A DNA stretch of 64,000 bases, taken from assembly GCF_004322775.1 (NCBI RefSeq), contig NZ_CP036403.1, positions 310,001 to 374,000 on the forward strand. The letters run 5' to 3'. How positions within the stretch are numbered: the first letter of the stretch is position 1; each line of letters opens with the position of its first letter. The notes beneath the pieces were generated by a model that saw nothing but the letters and a program-made list of their open reading frames with translations, made no database searches and had not been told where the DNA came from. A program made the position numbers and the translations under genes. This document shows, in pieces, positions 19,942-29,132 of this stretch. Source of the stretch: Ornithinimicrobium sufpigmenti (lineage in GTDB: Bacteria > Actinomycetota > Actinomycetes > Actinomycetales > Dermatophilaceae).

Positions 19942-22488
19942 GTGAGCACCGCCCTGTACCGCCGCTACCGGCCCGAGTCGTTCGCCGACGTCATCGGCCA
20001 GGAGCACGTCACCGAGCCGTTGATGCAGGCGCTGCGCACGGGACGGGTCAACCATGCCTATCTCTTCTCCGGCCCGCGCGGGTGCGGCAAGACCACCAGC
20101 GCTCGCATCCTGGCGCGGTGCCTCAACTGCGAGAAGGGGCCGACGCCGGAGCCGTGCGGCACCTGCGAGTCGTGCGTCGCCCTCGCCCGGGACGGGGCCG
20201 GGGCCGTCGACGTCATCGAGATCGACGCGGCCAGCCACGGGCGGGTCGACGACACCCGCGAGCTAAGGGAGCGGGCGGCCTTCGGGCCGGCCCAGTCCCG
20301 GTTCAAGATCTACATCATCGACGAGGCGCACATGGTCAGCCGCGAGGGTTTCAACTCGCTGCTGAAGATCGTCGAGGAGCCGCCGCCCCATGTGATGTTC
20401 ATCTTCGCCACGACCGAGCCGGAGAAGGTGCTGGCGACCATCCGGTCGCGGACCCACCACTACCCCTTCCACCTGGTGCCGCCGCAGCGGCTCACCGGCT
20501 ACCTGGAGCAGCTGTGCACCCAGGAGGGGGTCCGGCTGGAGCCGGGGGTCCTCTCCTTCGTCACCCGGGCCGGAGGCGGGTCCGTGCGCGACTCGCTGTC
20601 GGTGCTGGACCAGCTCATCTCCGGGGCGGGTCAGGAAGGGCTGACCTACGAGCGCACGGCTGCCCTGCTGGGCTTCACCGACGTGGAGCTGCTCGACGCG
20701 GTCGTCGACGCGGTGGCGGCGGGGGACGCCGCCACCGTCTTCCAGCAGGTGGACCGGGTGATGGAGTCCGGTCAGGACCCGCGACGGTTCGTCGAGGACC
20801 TGCTGGAGCGCTATCGCGACCTCATCGTGCTGGCCGCCGTCGGCGAGCACGCCGGCGGCCTGCTTCCCGGCCTGCCCGAGGACCAGGTCGAGAGGATGCG
20901 CCGCCAGGCCCAGGGCTACGGCCCGGCCGGGCTGTCCCGGGCCGCCGACCTCGTCGCCCGCGGCTTGTCCGAGATGGCCGGGGCCGTCTCCTACCGGCTC
21001 ATGCTCGAGCTGCTCGCGGCCCGGCTGCTCCTCCCCGCCGCTGCGGGTGAGGACGGGTATGGCGCCCGCCTGGACCGGATCGAGCGCCGCCTCGCCGCCG
21101 GGCCGGCCGCCGACGGGCAGCCGACCGCCGCCCCGGTCCGTGGCGCGACGCCGCCAGGGCAGGGGGCCGGGCTCGGCTCTGCCCTCGACGCGCGCGTGCA
21201 GCCCGCCCCGGTCAGGCCTGGGTCCGCGCCCACCGAGTGGCCGGCCGCCTCCGCGTCGTCGCCGGCCACACACGCCGCTCCGCCCCGGACTGCGTACTCC
21301 GAGCCCGCCCCCGACTCGGCCGCCGCCGCGGCACCTGGCCCGGCACCCGCCCCCGCCGGCCCGCCCCGACCGGGTGACCTGGACACGGCCGCCCTGCGCC
21401 GCCACTGGCCGGACATCATCACCGCGGTGCGGGAGATCAGCCGACGCACCGCCGGGGCGCTGGAGTCGATCCAGGTCGTCGACTACGACGGCCGCCGTCT
21501 GCTGGTCGGGATGCCCGACGAGCGGTGGATCAGGCACTTCATGGGCACCTCCAACGAGGAGGCGCTGCGCCAGGGGGTGCTGGACGCCCTGGCGCTGGAC
21601 GTGCGGGTCGAGGCGACCGTCGCCGGCGTTGACGCGCCGCGGCCGGCAGAGAGTGCCGGGCAGGCTCCCCACACCCGCCCCCCGGCGCAGGGCGCGGGCG
21701 ATGCGGGACGCCCACCGTCGGTCCCCGAGCCACCCGATGAGTTCGGCGAGCCACCCCTCGATCCCGACGAGCCGCCGCCGCCCGTACCTGAGGAGCCGCC
21801 GGGTCGGTCCAGGATTCCTTCGGCACCGCCTGCTGCACCAGCAGGTGTGCAGGTTCCAGGCGGCGACACCCCTCCTCGCGGCAGACTGCGCACGCGGGGC
21901 GGTCAGCCCACGCCCCCGTCCGCGCAACCTCCTGCCAGCAGCCCGCCGGTGCGCGTGCGTGGTCGCGGCGGGGCCGCGAGCGAGGCTCAGGGCGGGTCGG
22001 GCCGCGCGGGGGAGCCGACGATGGCCGAGCAGCTCGGCGCGACGGGTTCCCGCGCACCGGCCGACGCCGGCCCGGACTGGGCGCAGACCGCCCGCAGCTC
22101 CTCCGCACCGGCCTGGGCGACCCAGGACGCTGAGTCGCCGTCGTCGGCGCCAGAGATCGACACCGGCCCGGACGCCGGCGCACGTCGGTCCCCCCAGGGG
22201 TCGCCTACCGCCCGGGAGCAGGAGGAGGTGGCCCGGCAGGCGGAGCGCCCCACCGACGGCCAGCTGCACCCGGAGGTGCGCACTGGCCCCCCGAGCGCAG
22301 GCGGTCCGGACCCTCAGGAGCGGGAGGCGGTCAGGGCCAGGCGCGGACCGGCGGCCGTGGACGAGTACTCGGACGCGCCCAGCGACGACGACGAGGACCT
22401 CAGCACGTCCGGGGCAGTGGGACAGCCGGTCATCGAGACCGTCCTGGGCGGTACCGTCATCGAGATCAACGACGAGCCGGTCGCCTGA
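19942..22488 (+). CDS. dnaX: DNA polymerase III gamma/tau subunit
   Basis: The clamp-loader ATPase of the replisome, 848 residues. Residues about 1-370 form the AAA+ core: SGPRGCGKTTSARILA, a zinc module with four Cys (CLNC to CESC), IIDEAHMVS, and the sensor region GGGSVRDSLSVLDQL. A long Pro/Ala-rich region follows, interrupted by a folded segment at about 485-540 (RHWPDIITAVREISRRTAGALESIQ, parts RHWPDIITAVREI), as in tau-type proteins. No slippery A/T run for a gamma frameshift is visible. The usual partner ybaB does not follow it. Confidence 0.96.
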   Translation: MSTALYRRYRPESFADVIGQEHVTEPLMQALRTGRVNHAYLFSGPRGCGKTTSARILARCLNCEKGPTPEPCGTCESCVALARDGAGAVDVIEIDAASHGRVDDTRELRERAAFGPAQSRFKIYIIDEAHMVSREGFNSLLKIVEEPPPHVMFIFATTEPEKVLATIRSRTHHYPFHLVPPQRLTGYLEQLCTQEGVRLEPGVLSFVTRAGGGSVRDSLSVLDQLISGAGQEGLTYERTAALLGFTDVELLDAVVDAVAAGDAATVFQQVDRVMESGQDPRRFVEDLLERYRDLIVLAAVGEHAGGLLPGLPEDQVERMRRQAQGYGPAGLSRAADLVARGLSEMAGAVSYRLMLELLAARLLLPAAAGEDGYGARLDRIERRLAAGPAADGQPTAAPVRGATPPGQGAGLGSALDARVQPAPVRPGSAPTEWPAASASSPATHAAPPRTAYSEPAPDSAAAAAPGPAPAPAGPPRPGDLDTAALRRHWPDIITAVREISRRTAGALESIQVVDYDGRRLLVGMPDERWIRHFMGTSNEEALRQGVLDALALDVRVEATVAGVDAPRPAESAGQAPHTRPPAQGAGDAGRPPSVPEPPDEFGEPPLDPDEPPPPVPEEPPGRSRIPSAPPAAPAGVQVPGGDTPPRGRLRTRGGQPTPPSAQPPASSPPVRVRGRGGAASEAQGGSGRAGEPTMAEQLGATGSRAPADAGPDWAQTARSSSAPAWATQDAESPSSAPEIDTGPDAGARRSPQGSPTAREQEEVARQAERPTDGQLHPEVRTGPPSAGGPDPQEREAVRARRGPAAVDEYSDAPSDDDEDLSTSGAVGQPVIETVLGGTVIEINDEPVA

Positions 22489-22498
22489 GAGGGCCAGC

Positions 22499-23173
22499 AT
22501 GATCTACGAGCTGCTCCACCCCATCGTCACCCCGCTGGCCACGGTCATCTGGCGACCCGAGGTCGTGGGCACCGAGCACGTCCCTGCGCAGGGTCCGGTG
22601 ATCCTGGCCAGCAACCACCTGTCGTTCGTCGACAGCGTGGTCATCCCGCTCACGGCGCCGCGGCAGGTCGCCTTCCTCGCCAAGGCCGAGTACTTCACCG
22701 GCACCGGCATCAGGGGCTGGATCAGCCGCGAGTGGTTCCAGGGGGTCGGCTCCATCCCGGTGGACCGGGACGACACCCGCGCCGCCCAGAAGTCGCTGGA
22801 CCTGGCCCTGGCCCACCTGCTCGAGGGCGGCGCCTTCGGCATCTACCCCGAGGGCACCCGGTCCCGCGACGGCCGGCTCTACCGCGGGCGGACGGGCATG
22901 GCCTGGCTGGCGCTCCAGGCGCAGTGCCCGATCGTCCCGGTGGCCCTGTCGGGCACCCGGGACATCATGCCGGTGGGCTCCAAGCTGCCCCGGCGGGCCA
23001 AGGTCCGGGTCGAGTTCGGCGCCCCGATCGAGGTCGCGGGACGCTTCGGGGGTATGCCGCAAGGCCGGGCCCGCCGCGAGCTCACCGACGAGGTGATGGC
23101 CGCCATTCTCGCGATGAGCGGCCAGGAGTGGGCCGGCGAGTACAACCAGCGCGCCCCCGAGACCCCGGCATGA
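22499..23173 (+). CDS. 1-acyl-sn-glycerol-3-phosphate acyltransferase (PlsC-like)
   Basis: This 224-residue enzyme should acylate lysophosphatidic acid in phospholipid synthesis at the inner membrane face. The four acyltransferase blocks are visible: NHLSFVD (H-x4-D catalytic pair, near residue 40), FQGVGSIPVDRD, FGIYPEGTRSRDG, and PIVPVALSGT. It starts 10 nt after dnaX and overlaps the HAD phosphatase gene by 4 nt (ATGA), so the three are probably one transcript. Length is normal for the family. Confidence 0.92.
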   Translation: MIYELLHPIVTPLATVIWRPEVVGTEHVPAQGPVILASNHLSFVDSVVIPLTAPRQVAFLAKAEYFTGTGIRGWISREWFQGVGSIPVDRDDTRAAQKSLDLALAHLLEGGAFGIYPEGTRSRDGRLYRGRTGMAWLALQAQCPIVPVALSGTRDIMPVGSKLPRRAKVRVEFGAPIEVAGRFGGMPQGRARRELTDEVMAAILAMSGQEWAGEYNQRAPETPA

Positions 23174-23844
23174 GCAGGAGCGCGGTCCTCTTCGACTTCG
23201 ACGGGACGCTGGCGGACACCATCCCGCTCATCGTCGCCTCCTACCGGCACACCCTCACCGCGCCGGACCAGCCGGCACCGACGGAGGCGGTGATCCGCAG
23301 CTGGATCGGGCGTCCGCTGCTGGAGACTCTCGAGGCGCACCGGCCCGGGGAGGGTGCCCTCCTCGTCGACCGCTACCGCGAGCACAGCACCGCCCACCAC
23401 GACACCCTGATCGCCGTCGTTCCCGGCGCCGCCGACCTGGTCACCGCACTGCAGGAGCGGCAGGTCCCGGTCGGCGTCGTCTCCTCCAAGCGCGCCGACA
23501 TGGTCCGCCACGGCATGCGGGTCACCGAGCTGCCGCACGTCGACGTCGTCGTGGGGCTGCTGGAGACGACCGCGCACAAGCCCGACCCGGCACCCCTGCT
23601 GGAGGGTGCCCGTCGGCTCGGCATCGACCCCGCAGACTGCGTCTACGTCGGTGACGCCGTCGTCGACGTGCAGGCGGCGCACGCCGCCGGGATGGCCGCG
23701 GTCGCCGTCACCTGGGGCGCCGGCGAGGAGGACGCCCTGCGGGCGCTGGCCCCCGACGCCGTGGCGCGTGACGTGGACGAGCTCCGCACCGCGCTGACGG
23801 GCCTGCTGGAGCTCGACGGAGGATCCTCCGCCCCGACATCATGA
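23170..23844 (+). CDS. HAD-superfamily phosphatase (phosphoglycolate phosphatase/PpaX-like)
   Basis: The 224-residue protein has all four HAD motifs: DFDGTLADT (nucleophile Asp near the N-terminus), VVSSK, HKPDP and VYVGDAVVDVQAAHAAG. The inserted helical cap after motif I places it in the subgroup of phosphoglycolate phosphatases and pyrophosphatase PpaX. The true substrate cannot be told. It overlaps the acyltransferase stop and is followed after 63 nt by recR with its own promoter. Confidence 0.9.
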   Translation: MSRSAVLFDFDGTLADTIPLIVASYRHTLTAPDQPAPTEAVIRSWIGRPLLETLEAHRPGEGALLVDRYREHSTAHHDTLIAVVPGAADLVTALQERQVPVGVVSSKRADMVRHGMRVTELPHVDVVVGLLETTAHKPDPAPLLEGARRLGIDPADCVYVGDAVVDVQAAHAAGMAAVAVTWGAGEEDALRALAPDAVARDVDELRTALTGLLELDGGSSAPTS

Positions 23845-23893
23845 GCGGTGACCCGCCGGTCGGAGTCTGTCGCTGGCTGTCAGCCTCAGCACC

Positions 23894-23907
23894 TAGAGTG
23901 GTCTGCT
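23894..23907 (+). promoter_or_regulatory. Leaderless -10 of recR
   Basis: TAGAGT (23894-23899) lies 8 nt before the GTG at 23908. There is no Shine-Dalgarno, so recR is probably read from a leaderless mRNA separate from the upstream genes. Confidence 0.45.
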
Positions 23908-24534
23908 GTGTATGAAGGCGTGGTCCAGGACCTGATCGACGAGCTCGGACGGCTCCCCGGTGTCGGTCCCAAGGGTGCCCAGCGCATCGCCTTCCACCTG
24001 CTCACCGCGGACCCGGAGGACATCACCCGGCTGGCGGAGGCCCTGCTGCAGATCCGCGAGAAGATCAGCTTCTGCGAGGTGTGCGGCAACGTCGCGGAGG
24101 CGCAGCGCTGCCGGATCTGCCTGGACGAACGGCGCGACCCCGGGGTGATCTGCGTGGTCGAGCAGAGCCAGGACGTGGCCGCGATCGAGCGCACCCGCGA
24201 GTTCCGCGGTCGCTACCACGTGCTCGGCGGCGCCATCAACCCGATCGGCGGCGTCGGCCCCGAGGACCTGCGCCTGCGTGAGCTGGTCGCCCGCCTCGCG
24301 GACGGCGCGGTCAGCGAGGTCATCATCGCCACCGACCCGGACCTGGAGGGCGAGGCCACCGCGACCTACCTGACCCGGTTGCTCGCGCCCTACGAGGAGG
24401 TCACGGTGAGCCGGCTCGCCTCGGGCCTGCCCGTGGGTGGGGACCTGGAGTATGCCGACGAGGTCACCCTCGGCCGGGCGTTCGAGGGCCGCCGGCGGGT
24501 CTCCGGCCAGACCCCCTCGGCCGCCACTCGCTGA
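23908..24534 (+). CDS. recR: Recombination mediator RecR
   Basis: RecR works with RecO and RecF to load RecA at single-stranded gaps. The 208-residue protein has the N-terminal helix-hairpin-helix ([24 protein letters not shown], parts [13 protein letters not shown]), the four-Cys zinc finger (CEVCGN to CRIC), the Toprim domain ([14 protein letters not shown] and [17 protein letters not shown]), and the end motif [19 protein letters not shown]. The GTG at 23908 gives the family start [20 protein letters not shown]. It lies in the usual dnaX neighbourhood but ybaB is missing between them. Confidence 0.96.
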   Translation: MYEGVVQDLIDELGRLPGVGPKGAQRIAFHLLTADPEDITRLAEALLQIREKISFCEVCGNVAEAQRCRICLDERRDPGVICVVEQSQDVAAIERTREFRGRYHVLGGAINPIGGVGPEDLRLRELVARLADGAVSEVIIATDPDLEGEATATYLTRLLAPYEEVTVSRLASGLPVGGDLEYADEVTLGRAFEGRRRVSGQTPSAATR

Positions 24535-24572
24535 CCCGGCTCGGAACCACCCCCCGGCCCCTCGTCGAGGTC

Positions 24573-24584
24573 TAGGGTGGGGCC
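24573..24584 (+). promoter_or_regulatory. Leaderless -10 of the DUF5063 gene
   Basis: TAGGGT (24573-24578) lies 6 nt before the ATG at 24585, the same arrangement as dnaX and recR. Confidence 0.45.
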
Positions 24585-25160
24585 ATGAGCGAGCCCGTCG
24601 AGGAGGAGGGCTGGGAGCAGCCGGCCGCCCAGATGCACGCCGAGGTGGAGGCCTACCTCGCCGCGCTGGAGCAGGTGGCCTCCGGTGCGGCCGCCGAGAC
24701 GGCGCTGCCGCTGCTCCTGCTCTCCGTCGGGCAGCTGTGCGCCGCCGGGGCCCGGGTGGGTGCCCTGGTCGACGTCGTCCCGGTCGAGCGGTTCGAGCCC
24801 GACGCCGGCCCCGACGCGGACCTGGAGACGGTCCGGGAAGGCCTGCACGAGCTGCTGGGCGGGCTCGACGACTACTGCGACATCGAGGATCCGGTCATCT
24901 CCACCCAGGTCGTGCCCGGCTCGCTGTCGGCCGACCTCGTCGCGGTGGCCGCCGACCTCGAGCACGGCCGCACCCACTACCTCGCCGGTCGGGTCACCGA
25001 GGCGATGTGGTGGTGGCAGTTCAGCTATCTGTCCTCGTGGGGGGAACGTGCCGCCTCGGCCCTGCGGGTGCTGCTCACCCTGCTCGCGCACGTCCGGCTG
25101 GACGCCGACGACGAGCAGGTCATGGAGGCCGAGCTGGCCGCCCTCCACGGCTCTGCCTAG
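24585..25160 (+). CDS. DUF5063 family protein
   Basis: This 191-residue, largely helical and acidic protein (QMHAEVEAYLAALEQVASG, then WWWQFSYLSSWGERAASAL) resembles the actinobacterial DUF5063 family that commonly follows recR, as it does here. No catalytic motif, signal peptide or membrane segment is visible, and its function is unknown. It has its own leaderless promoter, 50 nt after recR. Confidence 0.82.
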   Translation: MSEPVEEEGWEQPAAQMHAEVEAYLAALEQVASGAAAETALPLLLLSVGQLCAAGARVGALVDVVPVERFEPDAGPDADLETVREGLHELLGGLDDYCDIEDPVISTQVVPGSLSADLVAVAADLEHGRTHYLAGRVTEAMWWWQFSYLSSWGERAASALRVLLTLLAHVRLDADDEQVMEAELAALHGSA

Positions 25161-25177
25161 CAGGACCTCGCACCAGC

Positions 25178-26326
25178 ATGGCCAGGCATGTCCTCGTACC
25201 GGGACTGGTGTCCGCGGCGCTGCTCCTGTGCGGCTGCACCGACGGCGGCGGACAGGGAGCGGAGACCGCCACCGCCACCCGGGGAAGGACGGATGCCGCG
25301 ACCGGAGCCGGGACCGGCACCGACGCGGGCACCGCTACCCGGCCGAGGACGAAGACGCAGGAGGTGGCGCACTCCGGCTGCCTCGTCGGCCAGGCCGTCA
25401 TCGGGATCCACCAGGTCGACCTGCCGGACGGGTCCGCCGAGGAGCTGCTCGACCAGGCCGACTTCCAGGCCGGCCACACCGCCACGCTCCAGCGCGGTCA
25501 GGCGGGAGAGCCGCTGCTGCATACCGCGTGGCTGCCCCTGGGGCCCGAGCCCCTCACCGTCCGCGGCTACCGCCTCGACGGGTCCGGGGACGGCTTGCCG
25601 GTCGACGAGTACTCCTGGCCAGGCACCGAGCTGGCCAACCGGGTGCGTGCCCTCGCGGCGAGCCCGGACGGGACCCACTTCGCGGCGCTCATCGCGGATG
25701 GGCCGTCCGTCTACCTCGAGGTGGTGGACCGCCGGACCGACGAGGTCGTCTTCAGCGGCCGTGACCGCACCGACCGGACGCTGGGTCTGGTGGGTGATGA
25801 CCTGCTGTGGTCGCAGGAGCACGGCCTGGTCTACGTCGCCGATCTCGGCGCGGCTCCGGCAGATGCGGCCGGTGGCGTGGTCGGGGTCGCGCTCGAAGGG
25901 CTGCAGGAGGACACCGGGCAGGTCACCATGTCCCTGCTCCTCGGCTTCGACGAGGAGACGTGGAGGGGCGGCCGGCCACAGCACCTGGCTCTGAGCGCCG
26001 ACGAGACCCAGCTGGCCTACGCCTACGTCCCGGAAGGCACCAACTCGCACCCGGACATCACCGCCCAGGTCTGGGCGGGCGACCTGGACGGCACCAGCGA
26101 GCCCAGGCAGGTCACCTCCGGCACGCTCAGCCTCGTCGGCCCGGCCTTCTCCCCGGACGGGCAGCACGTGGCCGTGGTCGAGTACGCCTCCCGCGGCAGC
26201 CGCAACGTCTACGTCGTCGACGCGCAGAACTCGACCCCGACCGAGTTCCGGGGACGGCTGGACACAGAGGCCGTGGTCGTGGCGACCGACACGAGGGTGG
26301 ACACGCTGCTGGGCTGGCTGCCCTAG
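25178..26326 (+). CDS. Lipoprotein with WD40/TolB-like propeller
   Basis: The 382-residue product has a lipoprotein signal peptide with lipobox LLLCGC and a Thr/Ala/Gly-rich tether (about residues 25-65). The rest reads as a beta-propeller: repeated strands with LAASPDGTHFAALI, LALSADETQLAYAYVPEG, and PAFSPDGQHVAVVEYAS resemble TolB/WD40 blades. It should sit on the outer face of the membrane. Function is unknown; nothing ties it to recR beyond position. Its stop codon overlaps that of mrpG within a shared CTAG (26323-26326). Confidence 0.8.
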   Translation: MARHVLVPGLVSAALLLCGCTDGGGQGAETATATRGRTDAATGAGTGTDAGTATRPRTKTQEVAHSGCLVGQAVIGIHQVDLPDGSAEELLDQADFQAGHTATLQRGQAGEPLLHTAWLPLGPEPLTVRGYRLDGSGDGLPVDEYSWPGTELANRVRALAASPDGTHFAALIADGPSVYLEVVDRRTDEVVFSGRDRTDRTLGLVGDDLLWSQEHGLVYVADLGAAPADAAGGVVGVALEGLQEDTGQVTMSLLLGFDEETWRGGRPQHLALSADETQLAYAYVPEGTNSHPDITAQVWAGDLDGTSEPRQVTSGTLSLVGPAFSPDGQHVAVVEYASRGSRNVYVVDAQNSTPTEFRGRLDTEAVVVATDTRVDTLLGWLP

Positions 26327-26673
26327 GGCCGCCGGTCCGGCGACTCGTCGGCCAGGGCGTTGGGTGAGGTATGGGGGTCGATCGGGGCGCCGGAGCGGTA
26401 GGCGGCACGGGTGAGGGCGTTGGAGGCCACCGAGCTCATGATGATAAAGCCCAGGATGGCGATGACGAGCTTGACCAGGTCGAGCCAGAGGAAGCCGTCG
26501 GTCTGAAGGACGCGCAGGTAGACGCCGATCGCGAGGAAGGGCATGCCGACGCCAGTGGCGGCGGACAGGACGTTGACCCTGCTGAGGCCGTCGCGGGCCT
26601 TGAACATCGCGATGCCGCTCACCAGCACGAAGAACGCCCCGGTGAGACACAGGAGACCGATCAGCACGAGCAT
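26323..26673 (-). CDS. mrpG: Mrp antiporter subunit G
   Basis: A small subunit (116 residues, three membrane segments) of the Mrp/Mnh multi-subunit Na+(or K+)/H+ antiporter. The family pattern is clear: GAFFVLVSGIAMFKARDGLSRVNVLSAATGVG, in parts IAMFKARDGLSRVNVLSAAT. It is the last gene of the operon, and its ATG overlaps the mrpF stop. Its own stop overlaps that of the convergent lipoprotein in a CTAG. Confidence 0.93.
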   Translation of the reverse strand: MLVLIGLLCLTGAFFVLVSGIAMFKARDGLSRVNVLSAATGVGMPFLAIGVYLRVLQTDGFLWLDLVKLVIAILGFIIMSSVASNALTRAAYRSGAPIDPHTSPNALADESPDRRP

Positions 26674-26933
26674 CAGCGCCGCCCCCTCGTCAGGATGCGG
26701 GACAGGGCCACGGTGGCCAGGATGCCCAGCAGCGAGCCGATGGCCAGCACGTCCATGGTGATCGAGGAGCCGACGAGCACCGCGCCGAGGCAGACCATCC
26801 CGATCCCGCAGAAGTAGATCAGGTCGCTGACGGCCGCGACGCTGGCGTCGTCGCGGGCGGTGTAGAGGCGGACCACACCGAGGACCGCGGCCACGGCGAG
26901 GATCCCGATGGCGAGGGTGGCGATCCAGGTCAC
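26673..26933 (-). CDS. mrpF: Mrp antiporter subunit F
   Basis: An 86-residue, three-helix subunit with the MrpF pattern VVRLYTARDDASVAAVSDLIYFCGIGMV (parts LYTARDDASVAAVSDL). It is needed for assembly of the Mrp complex and, in studied species, MrpF homologues can influence solute transport. Start and stop overlap its neighbours mrpE and mrpG. Confidence 0.92.
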   Translation of the reverse strand: MTWIATLAIGILAVAAVLGVVRLYTARDDASVAAVSDLIYFCGIGMVCLGAVLVGSSITMDVLAIGSLLGILATVALSRILTRGRR

Positions 26934-27292
26934 CGTGGGCTCCTCTCCGCCATCCGGCCGCGGGTCATCGCCAGCAGCCGGTCCTCCATGTCGCGCAGCC
27001 CCTGCAGCACCTCGTCCGGGTCGGAGCCGTAGATCGCGTGCACGAAGAGAGTGGGCGGGTGGCGTGCGTCCCCGGGCGCCACGCCCAACGTGACGGTGCC
27101 CGGGGTGATGGTGATCGAGGAGGCCATCAGGCTCACCTCGAGGTCGGTGCGACAGCGCAGCGGCAGCTCGACGATCGCGGGGTCCATGGCCACGCCCGGG
27201 GTCAGGGCGTCCTTGGCGATGTCCACGGCGCCGACCATGATCTCCTTGGCGATCCAGGCCGCATACCCAACCATGCGTAGTGGGTTGATCAT
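26930..27292 (-). CDS. mrpE: Mrp antiporter subunit E
   Basis: At 120 residues this is a short MrpE. It has an N-terminal membrane segment (MVGYAAWIAKEIMVGAVDIAKDAL, parts WIAKEIMVGAVDI) and the conserved soluble end: SSITITPGTVTLGV and LFVHAIYGSDPDEV. Typical MrpE proteins are about 150-160 residues with two more helices at the front; those are missing here, as in several actinobacterial versions. It overlaps mrpD by 4 nt. Confidence 0.92.
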   Translation of the reverse strand: MINPLRMVGYAAWIAKEIMVGAVDIAKDALTPGVAMDPAIVELPLRCRTDLEVSLMASSITITPGTVTLGVAPGDARHPPTLFVHAIYGSDPDEVLQGLRDMEDRLLAMTRGRMAERSPR

Positions 27293-28803
27293 CCGAGCAC
27301 CGCCTGGATGTATGCGGCCGGGTCGAGCAGGCCTTCAGCGGCCCGGCGGGTCATGGACATGAGCGGCCCGGCGAAGACGAACATGGCCAGCTGCAGGACC
27401 ACCAGGGCGGCGCCCGGTGCGAGCAGCTGCCGGGTCACGCGCACGTCCGAGGTGAGCGGGACGCTGCGTGCCCGGCCCGGGCCGTCCCGGTCGGGCCGGT
27501 AGGTCTCCATGGGCGGGCCCCAGAAGACCCCGGCCCACAGCCGCTGCATGGCGATGATGCTGGCGATGGCTCCGACGAGCACGAGGGTGAGCATCAGCCA
27601 GCCCTCCCAGGTCTGAGCCCCGGCCGAGGCCTGGATCAGTCCGACCTTGCCGAAGAAGCCGGCTGAGGGAGGCAGCCCGACCAGCGAGAACAGGGCGAAG
27701 ACGACGAAGATGGCGGTGGCTCTGTCGCGCTGCATCAGCCCGGACAGCCGGGCGTAGCGTCCGCTGCCGTAGACCTGCTCGATCGCTCCGGCGAGGAGCA
27801 GCAGGGCTCCCATCGTGACGATGTGGTGCAGCATGTAGAACAGCCCGGCCGACAGCGCCAGCTGGGTGAACAGCACGACGCCGATGAGGATGTGACCGAC
27901 GCCGGCGATCATCTGCCAGGCCAGGGCCCGGCGCATGATGTGCTCGCCGAAGGTGGCGTAGGAGCCGACCACGATGGTCAGCGCCACCAGGAGGGCAAGG
28001 ACCAGTGCCCACGGCGCCTGACCCTCGAAGAGCGTGGAGTAGACGCGGTAGATGGCGTAGACGGCGACCTTGGTGTGCAGCGCGGAGAACAGCGCCATGA
28101 TCCCGGCGGAGGTGCCGGGGTAGGTGGCCGGCAGCCAGCCGTGCACCGGGACCATCGCCCCCTTGACCGCCAGGGCCAGGATCACCATCGCACCGGCGAT
28201 CGCCGCGGAGGGGTTGTCATGGACGGCGCCCACCAGGACTGCCAGGTTGACCGAGCCGGTCGTGGCGTAGACGAGGCCGACGCCCGTCACCAGCACGCTG
28301 CTGGTGAGGAGGTTGACCACGACGAAGGTCCGGCCGACCCCGAGCCGCCGCCACGTCCCCGTCACTGCGATGAGCGCGTAGGAGGGCAGGACCATGACCT
28401 CGACCATGACGAAGAAGTTGAAGAGGTCGCCGGTGAGCAGGGCGCCGTTGACGCCCCCGAGCATCACCAGGATCAGGGGCGGGACAAAGCGGATCCGGTC
28501 CTCGCCGGTGACCATGAGGAACCAGACGCAGGCGAGCGAGGCCGCGGCCGTCACCACGATCATCAGCGCCGACAGGGTGTCGGAGACGAACGGGATGGCG
28601 ATGCCGGGGATGTAGCCGCCGACCTGGTGGGCGATGACCGGCTCGCTGCGGTGCTGGAGCAGCAGGGTGACCCCGGCCACCAACGAGGCCGCCGGGACCA
28701 GGACGAGCAGCACCCGCTCGAGGAGCCTGCGCGGCCACATGACCAGCAGCCCCGCCAGCAGCAGGGGGCCGCCCATGAGCAGCGGCAGCAGGTCGGCCCT
28801 CAC
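27289..28803 (-). CDS. mrpD: Mrp antiporter subunit D
   Basis: This 504-residue, about 14-helix protein is one of two proton-pumping subunits related to complex I NuoM/N. The functional Glu in the segment FNFFVMVEVMVLPSYALIA and the Lys in ILALAVKGAMVPVHGWLPATYPGTSAGI (parts LAVKGAMVPVHGWLP) are present. The GTG at 28803 overlaps the mrpC stop (GTGA) and gives VRADLLPLLMGG, the family start; longer in-frame starts run through mrpC. Confidence 0.95.
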   Translation of the reverse strand: MRADLLPLLMGGPLLLAGLLVMWPRRLLERVLLVLVPAASLVAGVTLLLQHRSEPVIAHQVGGYIPGIAIPFVSDTLSALMIVVTAAASLACVWFLMVTGEDRIRFVPPLILVMLGGVNGALLTGDLFNFFVMVEVMVLPSYALIAVTGTWRRLGVGRTFVVVNLLTSSVLVTGVGLVYATTGSVNLAVLVGAVHDNPSAAIAGAMVILALAVKGAMVPVHGWLPATYPGTSAGIMALFSALHTKVAVYAIYRVYSTLFEGQAPWALVLALLVALTIVVGSYATFGEHIMRRALAWQMIAGVGHILIGVVLFTQLALSAGLFYMLHHIVTMGALLLLAGAIEQVYGSGRYARLSGLMQRDRATAIFVVFALFSLVGLPPSAGFFGKVGLIQASAGAQTWEGWLMLTLVLVGAIASIIAMQRLWAGVFWGPPMETYRPDRDGPGRARSVPLTSDVRVTRQLLAPGAALVVLQLAMFVFAGPLMSMTRRAAEGLLDPAAYIQAVLG

Positions 28804-29132
28804 CGGTCGTGCACCTCCCCGATCTGCGGCATCTTCTTGGTGTCGTCGTCGTGGCCCACCGCGGCCAGGGCGAGCATGAGCACGGTCACCGAGAAGGCGA
28901 TGACGATCGCGGTCAGCACGAAGGCGTGCGGTAGCGGGTCGGTGGCCAGCGCGGTGTCGACCCGGTCGGGCAGCGGCTCGCCGCGCCAGGCGGTGACGCC
29001 GGTGGAGAGCAGGATGAGGTTGGCCGCGTGCCCGAGCATGGTGAGCCCGAAGATGATCCGGATCATCCCGCGCTGCAGGAGCAGGTAGACGCCGCCGGTG
29101 ACCAGGACCGCGATGGTGATGGGCAGGATCAT
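28800..29132 (-). CDS. mrpC: Mrp antiporter subunit C
   Basis: A 110-residue, three-helix subunit related to NuoK. The pattern IRIIFGLTMLGHAANLILL and LPHAFVLTAIVIAFSVTVLMLAL (parts HAFVLTAIVIAFSVT) is diagnostic. It overlaps mrpA by 4 nt and mrpD by 4 nt. It is required for antiporter assembly. Confidence 0.94.
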   Translation of the reverse strand: MILPITIAVLVTGGVYLLLQRGMIRIIFGLTMLGHAANLILLSTGVTAWRGEPLPDRVDTALATDPLPHAFVLTAIVIAFSVTVLMLALAAVGHDDDTKKMPQIGEVHDR

